Shown here: positions 22,604 to 35,078 of the stretch, one piece after another
How the letters are laid out: the number at the start of each line of letters is the position of its first letter
Numbering within the stretch: position 1 is the first letter of the stretch
NCBI GenBank assembly: GCA_010279815.1
Contig: QEOQ01000511.1
Location: 282,127 to 333,623, forward strand
Length of the DNA: 51,497 nt
Origin: Brachionus plicatilis
Taxonomy: Eukaryota; Rotifera; Eurotatoria; Ploima; Brachionidae
Direction of reading: 5' to 3'
Made by a program: the position numbers and the translations under genes
Notes under the pieces: model-generated
What the model was told of the DNA's origin: nothing
Database searches by the model: none
The model's input: only the letters and a program-made list of their open reading frames with translations

Positions 22604-22753
22604 TATTATTCACCTGAGAAAATTGTTGATACGATACTTAAATATCAATCTTCTTAGCAAGAGGATGTGAGTGAGTCGAATGTTTTGACCAATGATACTG
22701 GTCTTCGAGATCCAGGAAGACCTAAAAAATCCAAAGGTGCTTTAAATCATTAG
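22604..22753 (+). pseudogene. MULE transposase C-terminal tail fragment
   Basis: An open stretch with one internal stop reads SPEKIVDTILKYQ, EDVSESNVLTND and ends GRPKKSKGALNH-stop. A basic 'GRPKK.kGAL' tail following the SWIM domain is typical of the MULE proteins in this window (compare GRPPKSNNGPLKKS at 45142). The SWIM finger itself is not visible here. Confidence 0.5.
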
Positions 22754-22759
22754 TTTACT

Positions 22760-24350
22760 TTTTTATGTTGTAATTGACTTTAGATAATTTTTTATGTTAT
22801 AATAAAATAATTCTTATGTTTTAAAAGTATAGTGTTTAATTAATATTTTTTTATGTTTTAAAAAAAAATAGCTGTGTAAAAACAATTTCCTCATCTCTAG
22901 ATCACATTTTTGAACGAAGTCACAATTACTCAAGTTTAAGACTTTGCTTTTCTAATAACCTGTATGTCTCAAAGGACAAAATAAAAAAGGCACTTTACAC
23001 ATTAAATATTTCTTTAAATTATTCAATTTTGGAACATAATAATTTTTTGATTTACTGTAAATTAATGTTTAAATATTTTATTGTCAAAAAATTAATGTAA
23101 AATATTAATTAATCAATCTATTAGTAAAAATTAAAATATAAATTTTTTTTCAAATCTTAATGGATCCTTATTTCATTTTTAAAATTAAATTACTTTGACA
23201 ATAAATTTTTGATATTAAAATCATTTAACAAAAATTTTCAAAAGTCCAATTTTTCTTACTGTTTACAAACCAGCTATCAACACTAAAACTACAATAGCTT
23301 TTGCTCATTGAAAAGTGAAATGAAATCAATCTTTTATTTATCCTTGCTAATAATTATACTGTCCATGGATGTTTTTAATTTTAATTTAATTAAAATATCT
23401 TCTTTTTTAAAATTTTAAAAAATTTTTTTTAGTTTATTAATAAATAATTTTCTACTAAATTAAATGCCGATCTAACAATTAACACGTAAAATTCATTCCC
23501 TATTCAAAATTTAACAAGGTAACTCTTAATTTTGGTCCTTAAACAATTTTCACTAAATTTAACTAATTTAAAAATGAGCTTTTAAGTATTATTATATAAA
23601 GTTTTGCACGCTCAATAAAACACTTAAATTTCATGATCATCTTTTTAAAAATGAATTAACAAATGCCAATTTTTTACATATAAAAAAAAAGTGCAGAAAT
23701 CTTGTTCAAAAATATCAAGAGGGTTAATGGATTTTGAGTCCAGCTGAGCCGAAGCAAAATTGCACAATAATGCACATGAACAATTGGAGCTGGTGTCTCT
23801 GTAGACTTGTTAATAGAACATTATGAAAATTTGCTTAAATGCTTAAACATTTATTGATTAAGCTCTTAAGAGTTTTGTAAGAAACTTAATACAAATTTTC
23901 TATCTGTTTCTATTATCTATTCAAAAATAAGGTTGAAACATGATCTTCGAAAATCATTTGCATTTCTCTAAAAATTTTTGTATTAAATTGGCAAATTGAA
24001 GTTTCAGATAAAATTCAAGATCAATAAGATCATTTTGAAATCTAAAATTTAATTAATTAATTACAATTTTGAACAAAAAATGACGAAGAATTTTTTAATT
24101 TTTTAATACCCCTATTTTTAACAAAAATACCGCTCATTTAATAAGCTTACCACTAATTTAATAAAAAATCATCTAATATAATGAAACTTACCTCTAAATT
24201 AATAAAATTATAATTATTAATATCAAGTATAAAAAGGGATAAAGATTATAGATTATATAGTCTATTTTAATTTCTTTTATATTAAATTTTAACTTTTATA
24301 ATTTCTATCTCATTTTTTCTTTACATTTTTATTTTATTTTTATTTTTTTT
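22760..24350. other. A+T-rich intergenic DNA
   Basis: Nothing supported. A short balanced patch at about 23710-23800 (containing GAGTCCAGCTGAGCC and GGAGCTGGTGTCTC) has no useful frame and could be regulatory or a small unrecognised exon. Confidence 0.4.
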
Positions 24351-24354
24351 TAAT

Positions 24355-24400
24355 ATGAAGGAGCTTTAGCTCGGCACAGGTAGAACAAATAAATAAATAT
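24355..24400 (+). mobile_element. LINE 3' end
   Basis: GAAGGAGCTTTAGCTCGGCA followed by CAGGTAGAACAAATAAATAA is the typical 3' end of CR1/Jockey-like LINEs: a 'GGAGCT..AGCTCGG.ACAG' hairpin, then an ATAA-repeat tail. The same ending occurs in opposite orientation at 38398-38435 and, diverged, at 33335-33375. No ORF remains upstream. Confidence 0.65.
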
Positions 24401-24416
24401 TTGATATTAACTTTCT

Positions 24417-25110
24417 ATTAAAAACTGAAAAAAAGTAAATTCCTTATTTGTTCTAGATGCCACTCAAAAAAAAATATTTTTTTAAAATTTTATTAGTAAT
24501 TTTTTATAAAAAAAAGACAATAAAAATAATTTTTTTGTTAAATAAAAATTTATTTCAAATTTTTAATTATATTTTTAACTGACCGGTTTCGGCTATATAA
24601 AGCCTTCCTCAGAGTCTAAAAATTGAAAATCATAATAATTTAATTTAGTAAAAATTTCATTTTAATTTAATTTATATTTTTTATAAATTTTATAAATACA
24701 CAAATTTTTAATCAATAAATAAATAAATATAGAAAATAAAGGAATTAATAAAAAAAATTTTTTGTTTAATATCAGAGACTCTTTGAAATTAAATTTTGGA
24801 TCATCATATTATGATCTATAGATTAACTAAATTTACAATTTAACAATTTCATTTCAGGAAGCAAAAGTTATTTATCTTTTCAATATTTGGAATCTTTTTG
24901 TTCAATATAGGTATATTAGAAATTTATTAATTTGTTTCAATTGAAACTGAAAAAAAGTAAATTAAATGCAAAAAATTTCCAAAAAATAAAAAAAGAAAAC
25001 TGGACAATGGTACTCAAAATATAGAAAATAAATTGTTCTCATCTTGCAACATGCCAATGGCCAAAAGAGGATACCTTTTTTGTTCTAGATGCAACTAAAA
25101 AAAAAAAAAA
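24417..25110. repeat. Direct repeats and a retroelement-like stem motif
   Basis: AAACTGAAAAAAAGTAAATT followed by TTTGTTCTAGATGC and an A-run occurs at 24420-24480 and again at 24945-25105, the second copy with an insertion. Between them, 24584-24617 reads on the minus strand CTGAGGAAGGC, loop, GCCGAAACCGGTC. This stem flanked by 'TGAGGA' and 'CGAAAC' is seen near the ends of various retroelements. No coding sequence seen. Confidence 0.45.
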
Positions 25111-25897
25111 ATTTTATTATTTATTAGACTTTACTTTAATTAACTAGATTTCTTTTTATTAAATTAGCGAAAAGTTTATTAAAATTGGCAGTGAGGAAAT
25201 AAGGGGCCAAAAATAAATACTAAATATTACTAGACATGTTATGTCTGATAATTAACATCAAAATGATTGATATCTAATTTATTTAACAAAAACAATCAAT
25301 AATTTAAATAATTCAAAAATTCAATTTCATAACTTTTATATTAATTCATTCAGACTAAAAAAAAATTTATTAACTTGAACAAAATTTAAAATTTTAAAGC
25401 ATTAAATTTTTTATTCTTTAAAAGTTTTTATTAAAATTAATTAAAAAATTTAAAACTATAAAAGTTGAATAAAAGAAATTTTTTAAAATTTTATAGATGC
25501 AAATAAACTTGACATATCATATCAAGTAATTCTGTTCTAATAAATAAATGCTGCATTTTATATTTTGATCTTTTGATCTTGATCTCAAACTTCAATTTGC
25601 CATTAAGTTAAAAGTAATAATTAAATTTTTTTTGTGTTTTCTCATTTCATATAGAAACTTATGGATACTAGAAAAATTTGAAAATTTTTTTCACAACATA
25701 AGAAAATATATAACCTATATTTTAAATTTTTTAATAAACTAAAATCAAAAATTAAATGATAATTTCTGTAAAAAAATAAATTTGAAGTCAAATTTTATTT
25801 TATATTTTATTCCAAAAAAACACCTGTAATGAAAACAAAAAAAATGTATGTAAAATATGTATGTATGTAAAATAAAGTAAAAAAATATAAATAAAAT

Positions 25898-26557
25898 GGG
25901 TCTGCATAATTTCGACAAGATAATTTCGACAAGTAATTTTTGGACATAAATTAATTCGACATGCAAAAATTCGACATGACTAAATTAGACATAATAATAA
26001 TTCGACGTGTTATATTTCGACAAAATTAATTTCGACTTGAATTCTTTTTTTATGCTATTTTTTTTATTCTTTCAATTAGATTAATTAGTCATGGAAAATT
26101 TATCAAATTTGTTTGATACCCTTAATGTAATTTACTTAAATTTATTGATTGTATGAAAGTTGAACAGTCTAACACAGATAACTTGTACGTTCAGTTATCT
26201 ACTGGTGTGGTAAATAGACGCAAGGCTCGTTATGTGGTATTAGAAGTAAAGATTAATCAAGCAATTGTTGACTATAACACAGAAGAAGTCATTAAATTTT
26301 GCAAATATTTATCTTTTTTAATAGAATTCATGTAAAACAAACAATTTTTTTATTACAAAACTATATAACCAATAAGAAAACAATATATTAGAAATTGATT
26401 AACGAATAAAATTTTTTTCATTTATTTATGTCGAATATTTTATGTCTAATTAATATCACGTCGAAATTATACCTGTCCAATTTTTGTATCTACCTGTCGA
26501 ATTAATTATGTCCAAATTTTCTTTGTCGAAATTATCTTGTCGAAATTATCCGCACCC
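25898..26557. mobile_element. MULE-like element with TTCGACA-array inverted ends, 9-bp TSD
   Basis: Flanked by AAATAAAAT at 25889-25897 and 26558-26566 (exact 9-bp TSD, the Mutator hallmark). Ends are long inverted repeats opening GGGTCTGCATAATTTCGACA (left) and GGGTGCGGATAATTTCGACA (right, complement). Both continue with repeated TTCGACA or TTNGACAT words for about 115 bp. The 660-bp interior holds one short frame, 26153-26335 (+, from MKVEQSNTDNLYVQLSTG), which I cannot assign. No DDE or SWIM motif is present, so it is non-autonomous. Confidence 0.9.
26153..26335 (+). CDS. Short unknown ORF inside the 25898-26557 element
   Basis: 60 codons from ATG to TAA, including VVNRRKARYVVLEVKINQAI. 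It ends in a hydrophobic FCKYLSFLIEF segment. No domain recognised. Position inside a non-autonomous MULE suggests a residual transposase N-terminal fragment or captured sequence. It may not be expressed. Confidence 0.3.
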   Translation: MKVEQSNTDNLYVQLSTGVVNRRKARYVVLEVKINQAIVDYNTEEVIKFCKYLSFLIEFM

Positions 26558-26869
26558 AAATAAAATAGTTAATAAATTATGAACAAGATAATTTAAATTA
26601 ATATTTAGTTAAATAAATTTAATTATCATTTGATTTTATTTATTTTTTTTAAATCTTTAAAAAAGAACCAAAACTCCAGTTGACGCAAAATTGTTTAAAA
26701 AAACTTTTAATTAGCTTTGAAAAAAAAGCTAAATAGTATTTCACAAAATTTATCCTCTGATGCTGGTACCATGAGATTTATTTTTTTTGTTCCTGTTAAT
26801 AAACCCTTAGTTCCACATAAGTAGGCTTAAAGCATTGAAAAAAATATTAGATGTTAAACTTAGAAGGTG

Positions 26870-27060
26870 TTTAAACAACTCTGCAAAAAGACTATAGTGG
26901 TATCATTAGTCGCCAATTGCTGAGATCTGAATTTGTCAAACTTATCTTTGAATGCATTTTTTGAAGTTGCTGAAACGACAGCGTCCGGTAGTTTATTTCA
27001 TAAGGATGCTACTCTGTTTGTAGAAGTTGATAAAAAATTAGCAAAATTCAAAAATTTATT
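26870..27060 (-). mobile_element. LINE ORF2 C-terminal remnant
   Basis: The minus strand encodes STNRVASL[stop]NKLPDAVV then SATSKNAFKDKFDKFRSQQL, the conserved terminal block of CR1/Jockey-like LINE ORF2. The Trp of 'WN.LP' is TGA here, as at 15130-15330. The weak open frames at 27075-27491 upstream may be decayed parts of the same element. Confidence 0.75.
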
Positions 27061-27998
27061 AAAGATTAGATACTTCAAATTTTATTATTAAATTTATTAA
27101 GATTTATTTTTTTAGAATGACGAATGCTAGATTCTCTAAGGAATCGGCAAAATAAAATTTTAGTAAAAAAAATTACAGAAATAAACTTTATATTTTTTTT
27201 CCAAATGTGCAAAAATGGTTCTGTAAACAGTACAATATTGTACAAATTTTTACAAACGAATTCCAAGCTTTGCATAAAGTCTGTAATTTATTGCTTATTT
27301 TAAAGAAACCATTTTGGCACAATAAAAAAAAATTAAGCTTTTTCTTTTTATACTGTTGCCAAGGAATCAGGTTTAGCTTTTACAAAATTTCCAAAAATTT
27401 TTTGGATAAATACAATTTAGAATTTAATGGACGTCTGTATACTTTGCCACATAAATGGGGAAGTTTTATTCCACGCCTAATAAAGCTTTAAAAGTAACAA
27501 ATACCAAAAATTGGTACCTAATTTTAATTTGAACATTAATTTTAATTTAGTAATTAAACTGATTAATTTTTAATTAACCTTTCGAAAATTAAATCACCTT
27601 GGATACAATTTTTTTTCTAATTATTTAACTATCTTACTCAATACAGAAGATAAAGAACATGCTCATGGCGACCAAGAAAATGGCATTCTAACAAAAATAA
27701 AAAACCGTGTAAAAAAATGTACTTTGATGAGGAAAAAAATTAAAAAAAATTAAAAAATGAATTAAATTTTTGTATTTTTATAAAGCTGAATTAGGTTATT
27801 AAAAAGGCTACAAATGATTCTAGTATCTAAAAGATAAAAAATAAAATAATTAAAAGAGTATCTAATTTATTTTATTAATATATTATTTAATAATTAAAAT
27901 AAAAAAGAAAATGGGAAACAATTTTTTTTATATGTTTTAATTAAATATTGCTTATCACTGTTATTTCTCTTTTTTTTTCTTATAATTTTTTTTTTTCC

Positions 27999-28205
27999 TA
28001 ATTCGTTTCTTCTAATTTTTTTTCGGGATCTTGAAAAACCACTAATGCTTCGTGGTAAGAATCAAATTCTTTAAAAAGTGTCTAGTCTTTTGCGTTTCCT
28101 TTGGATTTTTTGGATTCGAATAATTCTTCTTCGATTTTGTCATCAGTATTTTGACCATGAGTTGCTTGATAAACTGAAACTAGTACAGAAGTAGTTGATG
28201 CCTCA
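27999..28205 (-). pseudogene. Putative MULE N-terminal domain fragment
   Basis: Reads EASTTSVLVSVYQATHG, IEEELFESKKSKGNAKD, stop, then LFKEFDSYHEALVVFQDPEK. The 'F..FdS.eEAl.f' pattern resembles the FLYWCH/WRKY-like N-terminus of MULE transposases, and composition is clearly coding-like. One in-frame stop; no Met found. Assignment is tentative. Confidence 0.4.
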
Positions 28206-28215
28206 CTTATGATGT

Positions 28216-31200
28216 CACACTATCAAAAAATAATCTGAGTTTTTACAGATTTTTAATAATATAATTGGGAAATTAGTAAAAAATTGATAAGTTTCTTTTG
28301 ATACATTTCATTTAATAATTAAAATTAGATACGATACGGTATTAAATAGCAGCCGTATTAAAAATAAATTAAAAAGGTATTTTTTATATGTTTTTTTAAT
28401 TACTATATTAAATATTAAAAAAACTTATTTAAATATTCAATAAACTAAAGGCCAAAAATTATTACTTAAAATCTTACACTCTGCTTCATTCTGTTCTAAT
28501 CATTGAAGTTAAAACCAGTATTTATTAAGTACTTTGACTTTTAGTATTTAATTTAAAAAAAAAATTTTTAAATAAATATAAATATATTTAAAAAAATTTT
28601 TTCACTTGTTTTGAAATTTTTTTTTCTCAAAAAAAAAAGATTAAAAATTTTTTTCTAATTGATCTTTAATTGATTTTTCAAAAATCCTCATTTGAAAATT
28701 TTGAAGAAAAAATTAAAATCTACATTGAGTTTTACAAATTAGGGCTCAAACAAACGCTATATATGATATTCTAATTTCAATTTATTACAGCGAAACAGAG
28801 TTAAATTTTGAATTGAAAAATTTCAAAATATTGATTAACATTTAATTTTTACTTCAGATAAAAATTCATATAATTTTTTATCTAGTTAAAGATTAAACAA
28901 ATTTAGTCATTTATTATTAAAAAATTGATTAAAAAGACCTTTTATTTTAATTCTAAGTTTTAAAATTTTGATTTGAAATTTACATTTGATTTAAATTTTG
29001 ATTCCAATTAAATAAATTTCTTAATAAGAATTTTCATGTTTTTTTCTATTTACATAATCATTATATTATTGTTTTTGGAGTTGACCACCGAACCAAGATA
29101 TTTTTTTTAATTAACTTTTTCTATTTTTTTTGACTCATTTTAATATCTATCACTTCGTTCCTTTGTTTTTTATTGCCAAAAATTATTAATTGTGTTCTAT
29201 CCGGGTTAGTTCTAAATAAATAATTTAAAATAATACAAAATACATAACTACCTTTTAAGGACTCCACGGTGATGAAGGCTTTAGCTTGACATCAGGAAAG
29301 TTGTCTTCTATGTCGTTGACAACAGTTTAATTGCCGATGATCCCCCCTGGTTTTTTTAACTAGTAAAAATAAAAGTTATTTCTTTTAAATAAAGTAGATT
29401 TTAAGGATAAAATTAGTTTTTATTTGAATATGACATGTTTTATTTTTTAATAGATTTATTTTTTGAAAAATTGAATAGAAAAAAATTTACCTTATCGGCA
29501 CATCACATTTTCTTGATAATTAAATAAAAAAATTAAACAAACCAAGTTACTATTTCCATTCTATAATCGTACTTAAATTAAAATATTTAATAAATTTTTT
29601 TTTTTTTAAATTTGGTTCACTTTTTTTACAAAAATTTACCTTAATTTTTGTGTAATTAAAAATAAATTTAAAAATATCCAAAATAATCAGAAACAAATAA
29701 ACATTTTTAATTTTAAAATTTTATTTTAAATATTTTAGCGAATTTTAATCAAAATACTTGCATTAGCCAGGCCTTCAAAAAATTTGGAATTAATACATAT
29801 AAATCCAGATGGTAAAAGATGATAATTCATTTAGCGTTGGAAATTTTCATACAAACATTCCAAAAATTAAAAAAAAAAAATCATTTTTTATTTATTAAAT
29901 TTGGCAAAATTGAGCTTTTTAAATTTTGATGGTCAAACAAAATGAAACAAAATTTATTTGACTAAAAACAAAAATTTTAGATGATTTAAATTTTAAGGAA
30001 ATCTTAATGTCCAAATTTAATAATAAAACAATTTTAATTTAACAAAAAATTTAATAAAAAAAATAATTTTTTTTGCTTTAACATTGATAGTTTATTGAAA
30101 CATTTTTTATTTCACCTTTAAAGACTTTCGCAAAAATTTAAAATCCAACATTTTTAAGAATTTGAAATTTTAATTAGAAAATTTGTGTGAAAATACACAA
30201 TACCTTATAAAAATAAAGCTGAATGTTTAATTTTAACTAAAAACTATTTTTAATATTTTTTTTAAGGTTTCATTTTTTTTTGTTGCTAAAAATAAAAAAA
30301 TCTTTGATTTATACAAAAAGCCGTAATTTTATTCTCAATATCATTGTCTGCTTTCCTGACAAAGATATGATTTCCAAATGAGAGCTTTTTTTAAATCAAA
30401 TATTTAAAGGCTCAAATAATACTTTCTGTCTTTATTATTAATTAGCAGAGTTTTAGAATACAACTCTATGACAAGTGCAATAGCTCTTAGCCAAAAAAGA
30501 CAATTGAAAATTAAGCCTAAAAATATAATTTTCATATTTTTTTGTTTAATTTGAACTAAATTTAAAAAAATTAAAAAAAAATAATTTCTACGCAAATATC
30601 CAGTGCATTTGTTAGGCTTCGCTAATTCTTTTTCTTTTGATTTAAATAAATATTTAAATTAAATTCAATAGTTTTGTTGACTTAAAAAATGTTTTTTTTT
30701 TTTATAGAAGAAAAAAAAATAATTTTTTGCTTTATGTACTAAGAAATATTTAAATATTAAATTAAGAGATTAATTAGAGATCAAAGGCAAGCATAGATGA
30801 GCCAATTCTGAATTCAAAAATTCTAAGTTGTTTTTTCAAAATCTGATTTTATTTTTTAAAGTGGCTATTAAAGCATTTTAAAGGCTACAAATTGGCTTTT
30901 AGGATAAAATTATTTGTTTAGTTTTGCAAAAATTAAATAACCCTTTTAAGTATATTAACAATCATTCTGGATTCAAAGGACTTCGACCTGTTTACCCCAC
31001 TGGCTTTTCAAAATTTGTTCACAGTTCAAAATACTTATTGTATTTTTTTAATGATTTTTTATTAATTCTATTTATCGTTTGCTTTATAGGAACTTAAAAA
31101 AAAATCAAATTCCAGGTTACAGAAAACAAAGCAATTTTGTTTTTAAAAAGCTAAATTTTATCTAGATAAAAATAAGCAAATAGAATTTAAAAATTAATTT

Positions 31201-33330
31201 AAAAAATTAGGTTACAAAATTTTATTAAAATAAAAAAATTTCAATAGAAAAGCATTTTTTATTTTTTGGAAAATTTTTCCATTCAGTGTAAATTAGACGG
31301 TATGGTTATACAAACTTGAATTTAAATTAAAGGAAAAATATTGATTACGGCAAAGTAAGGTTTAGTTTGTTAATCTGGTAAAACCTTTTAGTCAGCGGAT
31401 TGTTTGAAGCCTAGAAAAAGAGCTATAAACTCGGAAAAACTTGTTTTTATTACTTATTCTAGAGCTATTCCGAAATTTTACAAAAATTTCTCTTAGTTAC
31501 TAAAAAATAAGTAAAAAAGTATCTTGGCCTTGAATTTATATTATTGAAGGTGAACGTTCAATTCATAGATTTTTTTTTTTTTCGTAGAATAATTATTTAA
31601 TAGAATCATCTTCATAGAATTTTTTAGAGATTAAATATAGAAAAATAAATAATTCAAAAAAATCATTTTTTTTTTCAAAACGAAAATTTTAATTGAAAAA
31701 ATTTATTTCAACAGTTAATAAAGCGTAAATGCATTTAAATTTGTTCGTAAAAAATAATTTAATTTAATTTGATTGTTAGATTTTTCTATTTAAATTTCTA
31801 ACATAATTTCTATTAAAAATTCTTCTACAATTTGTTCTATGAAGTTTATTTAATTTTATTAATTTTTTATGAATTATTTTTTCGATGAATTAATACATCA
31901 TTTTGTTGAAAACAAAATTAGACTACAAATTGTTTAGGTGGCACTAAAATAAAGTAGTTAAATTGAATTAATTCTGTCAAAAGATTGAATAAAGATTGAT
32001 TAGAAAAATTTTTTTCAGAATATTTTTATTATTTAGATCTGTTTGTTTAAGTTTAAATTTAATATTTTTATTATTTGTATATTTAGCTGGTTAATAACAC
32101 TTAATTGAATCATAGCTTTCAAGAAATGGACATGGGATTATTTCCATTTTGAGAAAGAACGATGAGCTTTCAAAATAGAGAAAGAAATTAAAATCAAAAT
32201 AAAAAACACAAGAAATATTAGATAGTAGAAATTTTTAATTAAGTTGAGATACCTTTATTTTATTTAAAATAAAAATATTTAAGTTAAATATGTCTTATTC
32301 AAATAATAGTTTGTTAAATAAAATTTAAGGAATTTTTTAAATTTATAATAGAAATACTCTAATTTACTTTGTCTATTGTATATTTTTTTCTCTAGAAATA
32401 TTTTCCTTTATTATGAAGGTTTATCAACTGGTGCACTTCACTCTAAATGATTGAGAGAAATTTATCAGTAGAAGGAGATTTACAACAGAAAAGAAAAATT
32501 AAGTTTTTAATTAGGACTTTTCTTATGTTTTAAGCAATATTAATCAAATAATAGTAAGAAAAAAATCAAGTGTATAAATATATTTTAAGGGAAAAAAGAA
32601 AAAAAACAATTTTATTGAATTATTTTACAAATATTTTATTTTTTTTATTTTTAATCTTTTTTTAAACATCGCCAAGACAGGCGTAGTTTTATGAAATAAA
32701 TAATAATAATGGCTTAGGAAAAAAATTATTTTTTCTTTATCATTAAAAAAAATTTTAATTTTTTAAATTTTAGTCTCAAACAAAAAATAACAATTAACTG
32801 AACTGAATTAAACGTAGTGTGTTTAAAGTAAAAGTGAAAATCAAATTTAAATCAATTATTGAACTTTGGCAATACAAAATTTTTAATTTATTTATTCGAT
32901 TAATTTATTTTTATTTAATATCAAAAATTTAATATAAAGCGCTTGTTAAAGTTTTGACTTAAAATTTTTTTAACTTAAACATTTTATTAAAATTTTCATT
33001 CAAATCTAATGGTCATGTTCATAAATTATTAGAAAAAAATTAAAATATTTTTTTTTTAATATTTTGATGCTATATCAGGTAAAATTAATAGTTCTGAGTA
33101 AATACAATTTTTGCAGAGTTTTGCAGACGCTGAGAATTAAGATTAGCATTGAATTTTTAATTTAAAAAATGCTTCTGCAATAAATTGTATAAAAATATTT
33201 TTTGAATATGATGAGCAAATTTTGATCATTTTTTTAATTAAAAATTAAATTTTTGAATAGAAAATTAATTGAAAATATATCCGATTAATTTTTTGCGATT
33301 TCATTTAGATTTTTAATCTGCCATTTAGTT
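28216..33330. other. Long A+T-rich intergenic DNA
   Basis: About 5 kb without a supported gene. A 100-bp balanced patch at 29255-29355 reads on the minus strand VVNDIEDNFPDVKLKPSSPW but has stops on both sides and no recognisable family. Elsewhere only homopolymer-rich sequence. Confidence 0.45.
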
Positions 33331-33334
33331 AATT

Positions 33335-33530
33335 ATTTTATTTTCTGTTCCGAGCCCTTTCGGATTTAAAAAAATAATTTAAAAATATTTAAGGCAGGAT
33401 TTACAGAAAAAAATTGTGTTGTTTCTAAAATACGGAATTCTTTTCTCGGATATTTGGTGACAAATACACGCATCCGGATTGTATCATTATTGTGACAAAA
33501 AGCCGGATTCAGAATTAAAATAATAAATAA
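33335..33530 (-). mobile_element. Diverged LINE 3' end with adjoining coding-like stretch
   Basis: On the minus strand, AAATCCGAAAGGGCTCGGAA followed by CAGAAAATAAAATAATTAA (33375-33335) matches the LINE 3' end at 24355 and 38398. Immediately upstream on that strand an open stretch (about 33530-33385) reads RMRVFVTKYPRKEFRILETT. It may be the tail of the LINE ORF, though I cannot align it to known C-terminal blocks. Confidence 0.4.
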
Positions 33531-33801
33531 AATGAATTCTAATTGTTTATTTTACAATTATGACCAGAATAAAATTTAGGATTTTTTTTAAAGAAAAAAA
33601 AATTTGATAATTTTTTTAATTTTGAGTTTTTGAATAATCTGAGGTAATCATTTGGGTGAATTTAATAACAAATATTAAAAAAACTCTGTAGCTTTTTTTT
33701 TGCCAAAAAGGCCTATATTGATTTATGTAAATTGTACCAACTGGATTCATTTGATGTATTACTTAATAATTTTGTAAGGTTTTTATTTGAACTATTTATA
33801 T

Positions 33802-34156
33802 AAAAATGCTTGATTTTTTTTATTTAATTTATATTATCAAATTATCAAAGAATTGTCAAAGTATCTTAAAATAAATTAAAATTTTTTATTGATAAAAATT
33901 TAATTTATATTAACATAGTCCTTAAGTAGAAAATAAAATTTTATAAATTTTTTTTCAAACTTTATAAATATTAGACAATGACTACGAAGATATTTTATCT
34001 TCATGTAGCTAAGTCCTAGAACAGATAATTTTTTTTATTGAGACATAAAAAAATTTAAGATAATTTATCTCCTTGAAGAATAAACTATGAAAAAATACTT
34101 TGACAATTCTTTGATAATTTGATAATATAAATTAAATAAAAAAATCAAGCATTTTT
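33802..34156. mobile_element. Foldback element with ~62-bp near-identical inverted arms
   Basis: The left arm (33802-33864, AAAAATGCTTGATTTTTTTT ... AGAATTGTCAAAGTAT) and the reverse complement of the right arm (34095-34156) differ by a single T. The 230-bp loop is A+T-rich with no ORF. I found no clear target duplication. The arm identity argues for a recent origin or ongoing conversion. Superfamily unknown. Confidence 0.85.
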
Positions 34157-34887
34157 GCTTTTTTTTCTAATTAATAATTAAAATATAATTTAAGTGTTTA
34201 TTGATCCATTATTTGTTTTATTTAAATTTTTCTAAACCCTTAGAAAAAATTATTGAAGAAGCTTTTAGACTAATAAATAATAATTAATCACTAGCAAAAT
34301 AGGACTAATAAAATCTGAATGAAAATTTTTATTTTGTAATTTATTAAACTCAATTAGCCTTTTAGTAGAAGTAGCTTTAAAAATAATAAATTAGTTGGTG
34401 CATGAATAAAAAATTTATTTAGAATTTGTATGTTTAGATTTTTATCTCAATGAAACTCTTGAGGAAAAATGGTAGCACTGGGTTGTTAATTCTTAGTTAA
34501 TTTGACCGTTTTACATGAACCTTTATAGAACTATGAAAATTAAATTTGTAAAATTTATAAAATTTTAAAACATAATTGAATAAAGGACGATTAAAATCGA
34601 TACCACAAAATTTTAAATAAAATACCCCTATTTTTTATTTTTATTTATTACACCAATTATTAAGATTAAACATAAAAAAATCAATTAACACTAAATTAAA
34701 TAGAAATAGAAATAAAATATATTTAACTAATTAATTTAAGTACCTAAATTTGTTTTAAAAAAATATAGTAAAAAAATATTGTTTTTTCCAAAATTTACGT
34801 AAATTTACTAAAAAAAAATCATGAATTTACCAGATTTTAGGTAAAATTAGGCACATTTTCAACATTTACGTAAATAATTATAAAAAC

Positions 34888-35075
34888 AAAATGTCCAAAT
34901 AATTTAAGAGCTTTGGTGTCTTTTGAGTGAGCTAATTTTAAAATAAAAATTTAATCTATTTTTTTTAATTTAATTTATGATTAAGATTTTTTTATATTAA
35001 AAAAAAAATCTAGTTCCTAAACCACTCGAGAAACAAAAAAAAATACATCAAACCTCTTAAGTTATTTGGACATTT
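34888..35075. mobile_element. MITE-like inverted-repeat element
   Basis: Ends are AAATGTCCAAATAATTTAAG at the left and, as complement of the right end, AAATGTCCAAATAACTTAAG. Similarity continues for about 40 bp (AGCTTTGGTGTC versus AGGTTTGATGTA). 188 bp, non-coding. Flanks are too A/T-rich to define a target duplication. Confidence 0.7.
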
Positions 35076-35078
35076 TTT

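Noticed and set aside
27207..27491. 94-codon plus-strand frame as a gene
   Set aside because: Begins on TTG-type context, overlaps a similar minus-strand frame, and lies upstream of a minus-strand LINE remnant; no domain seen.
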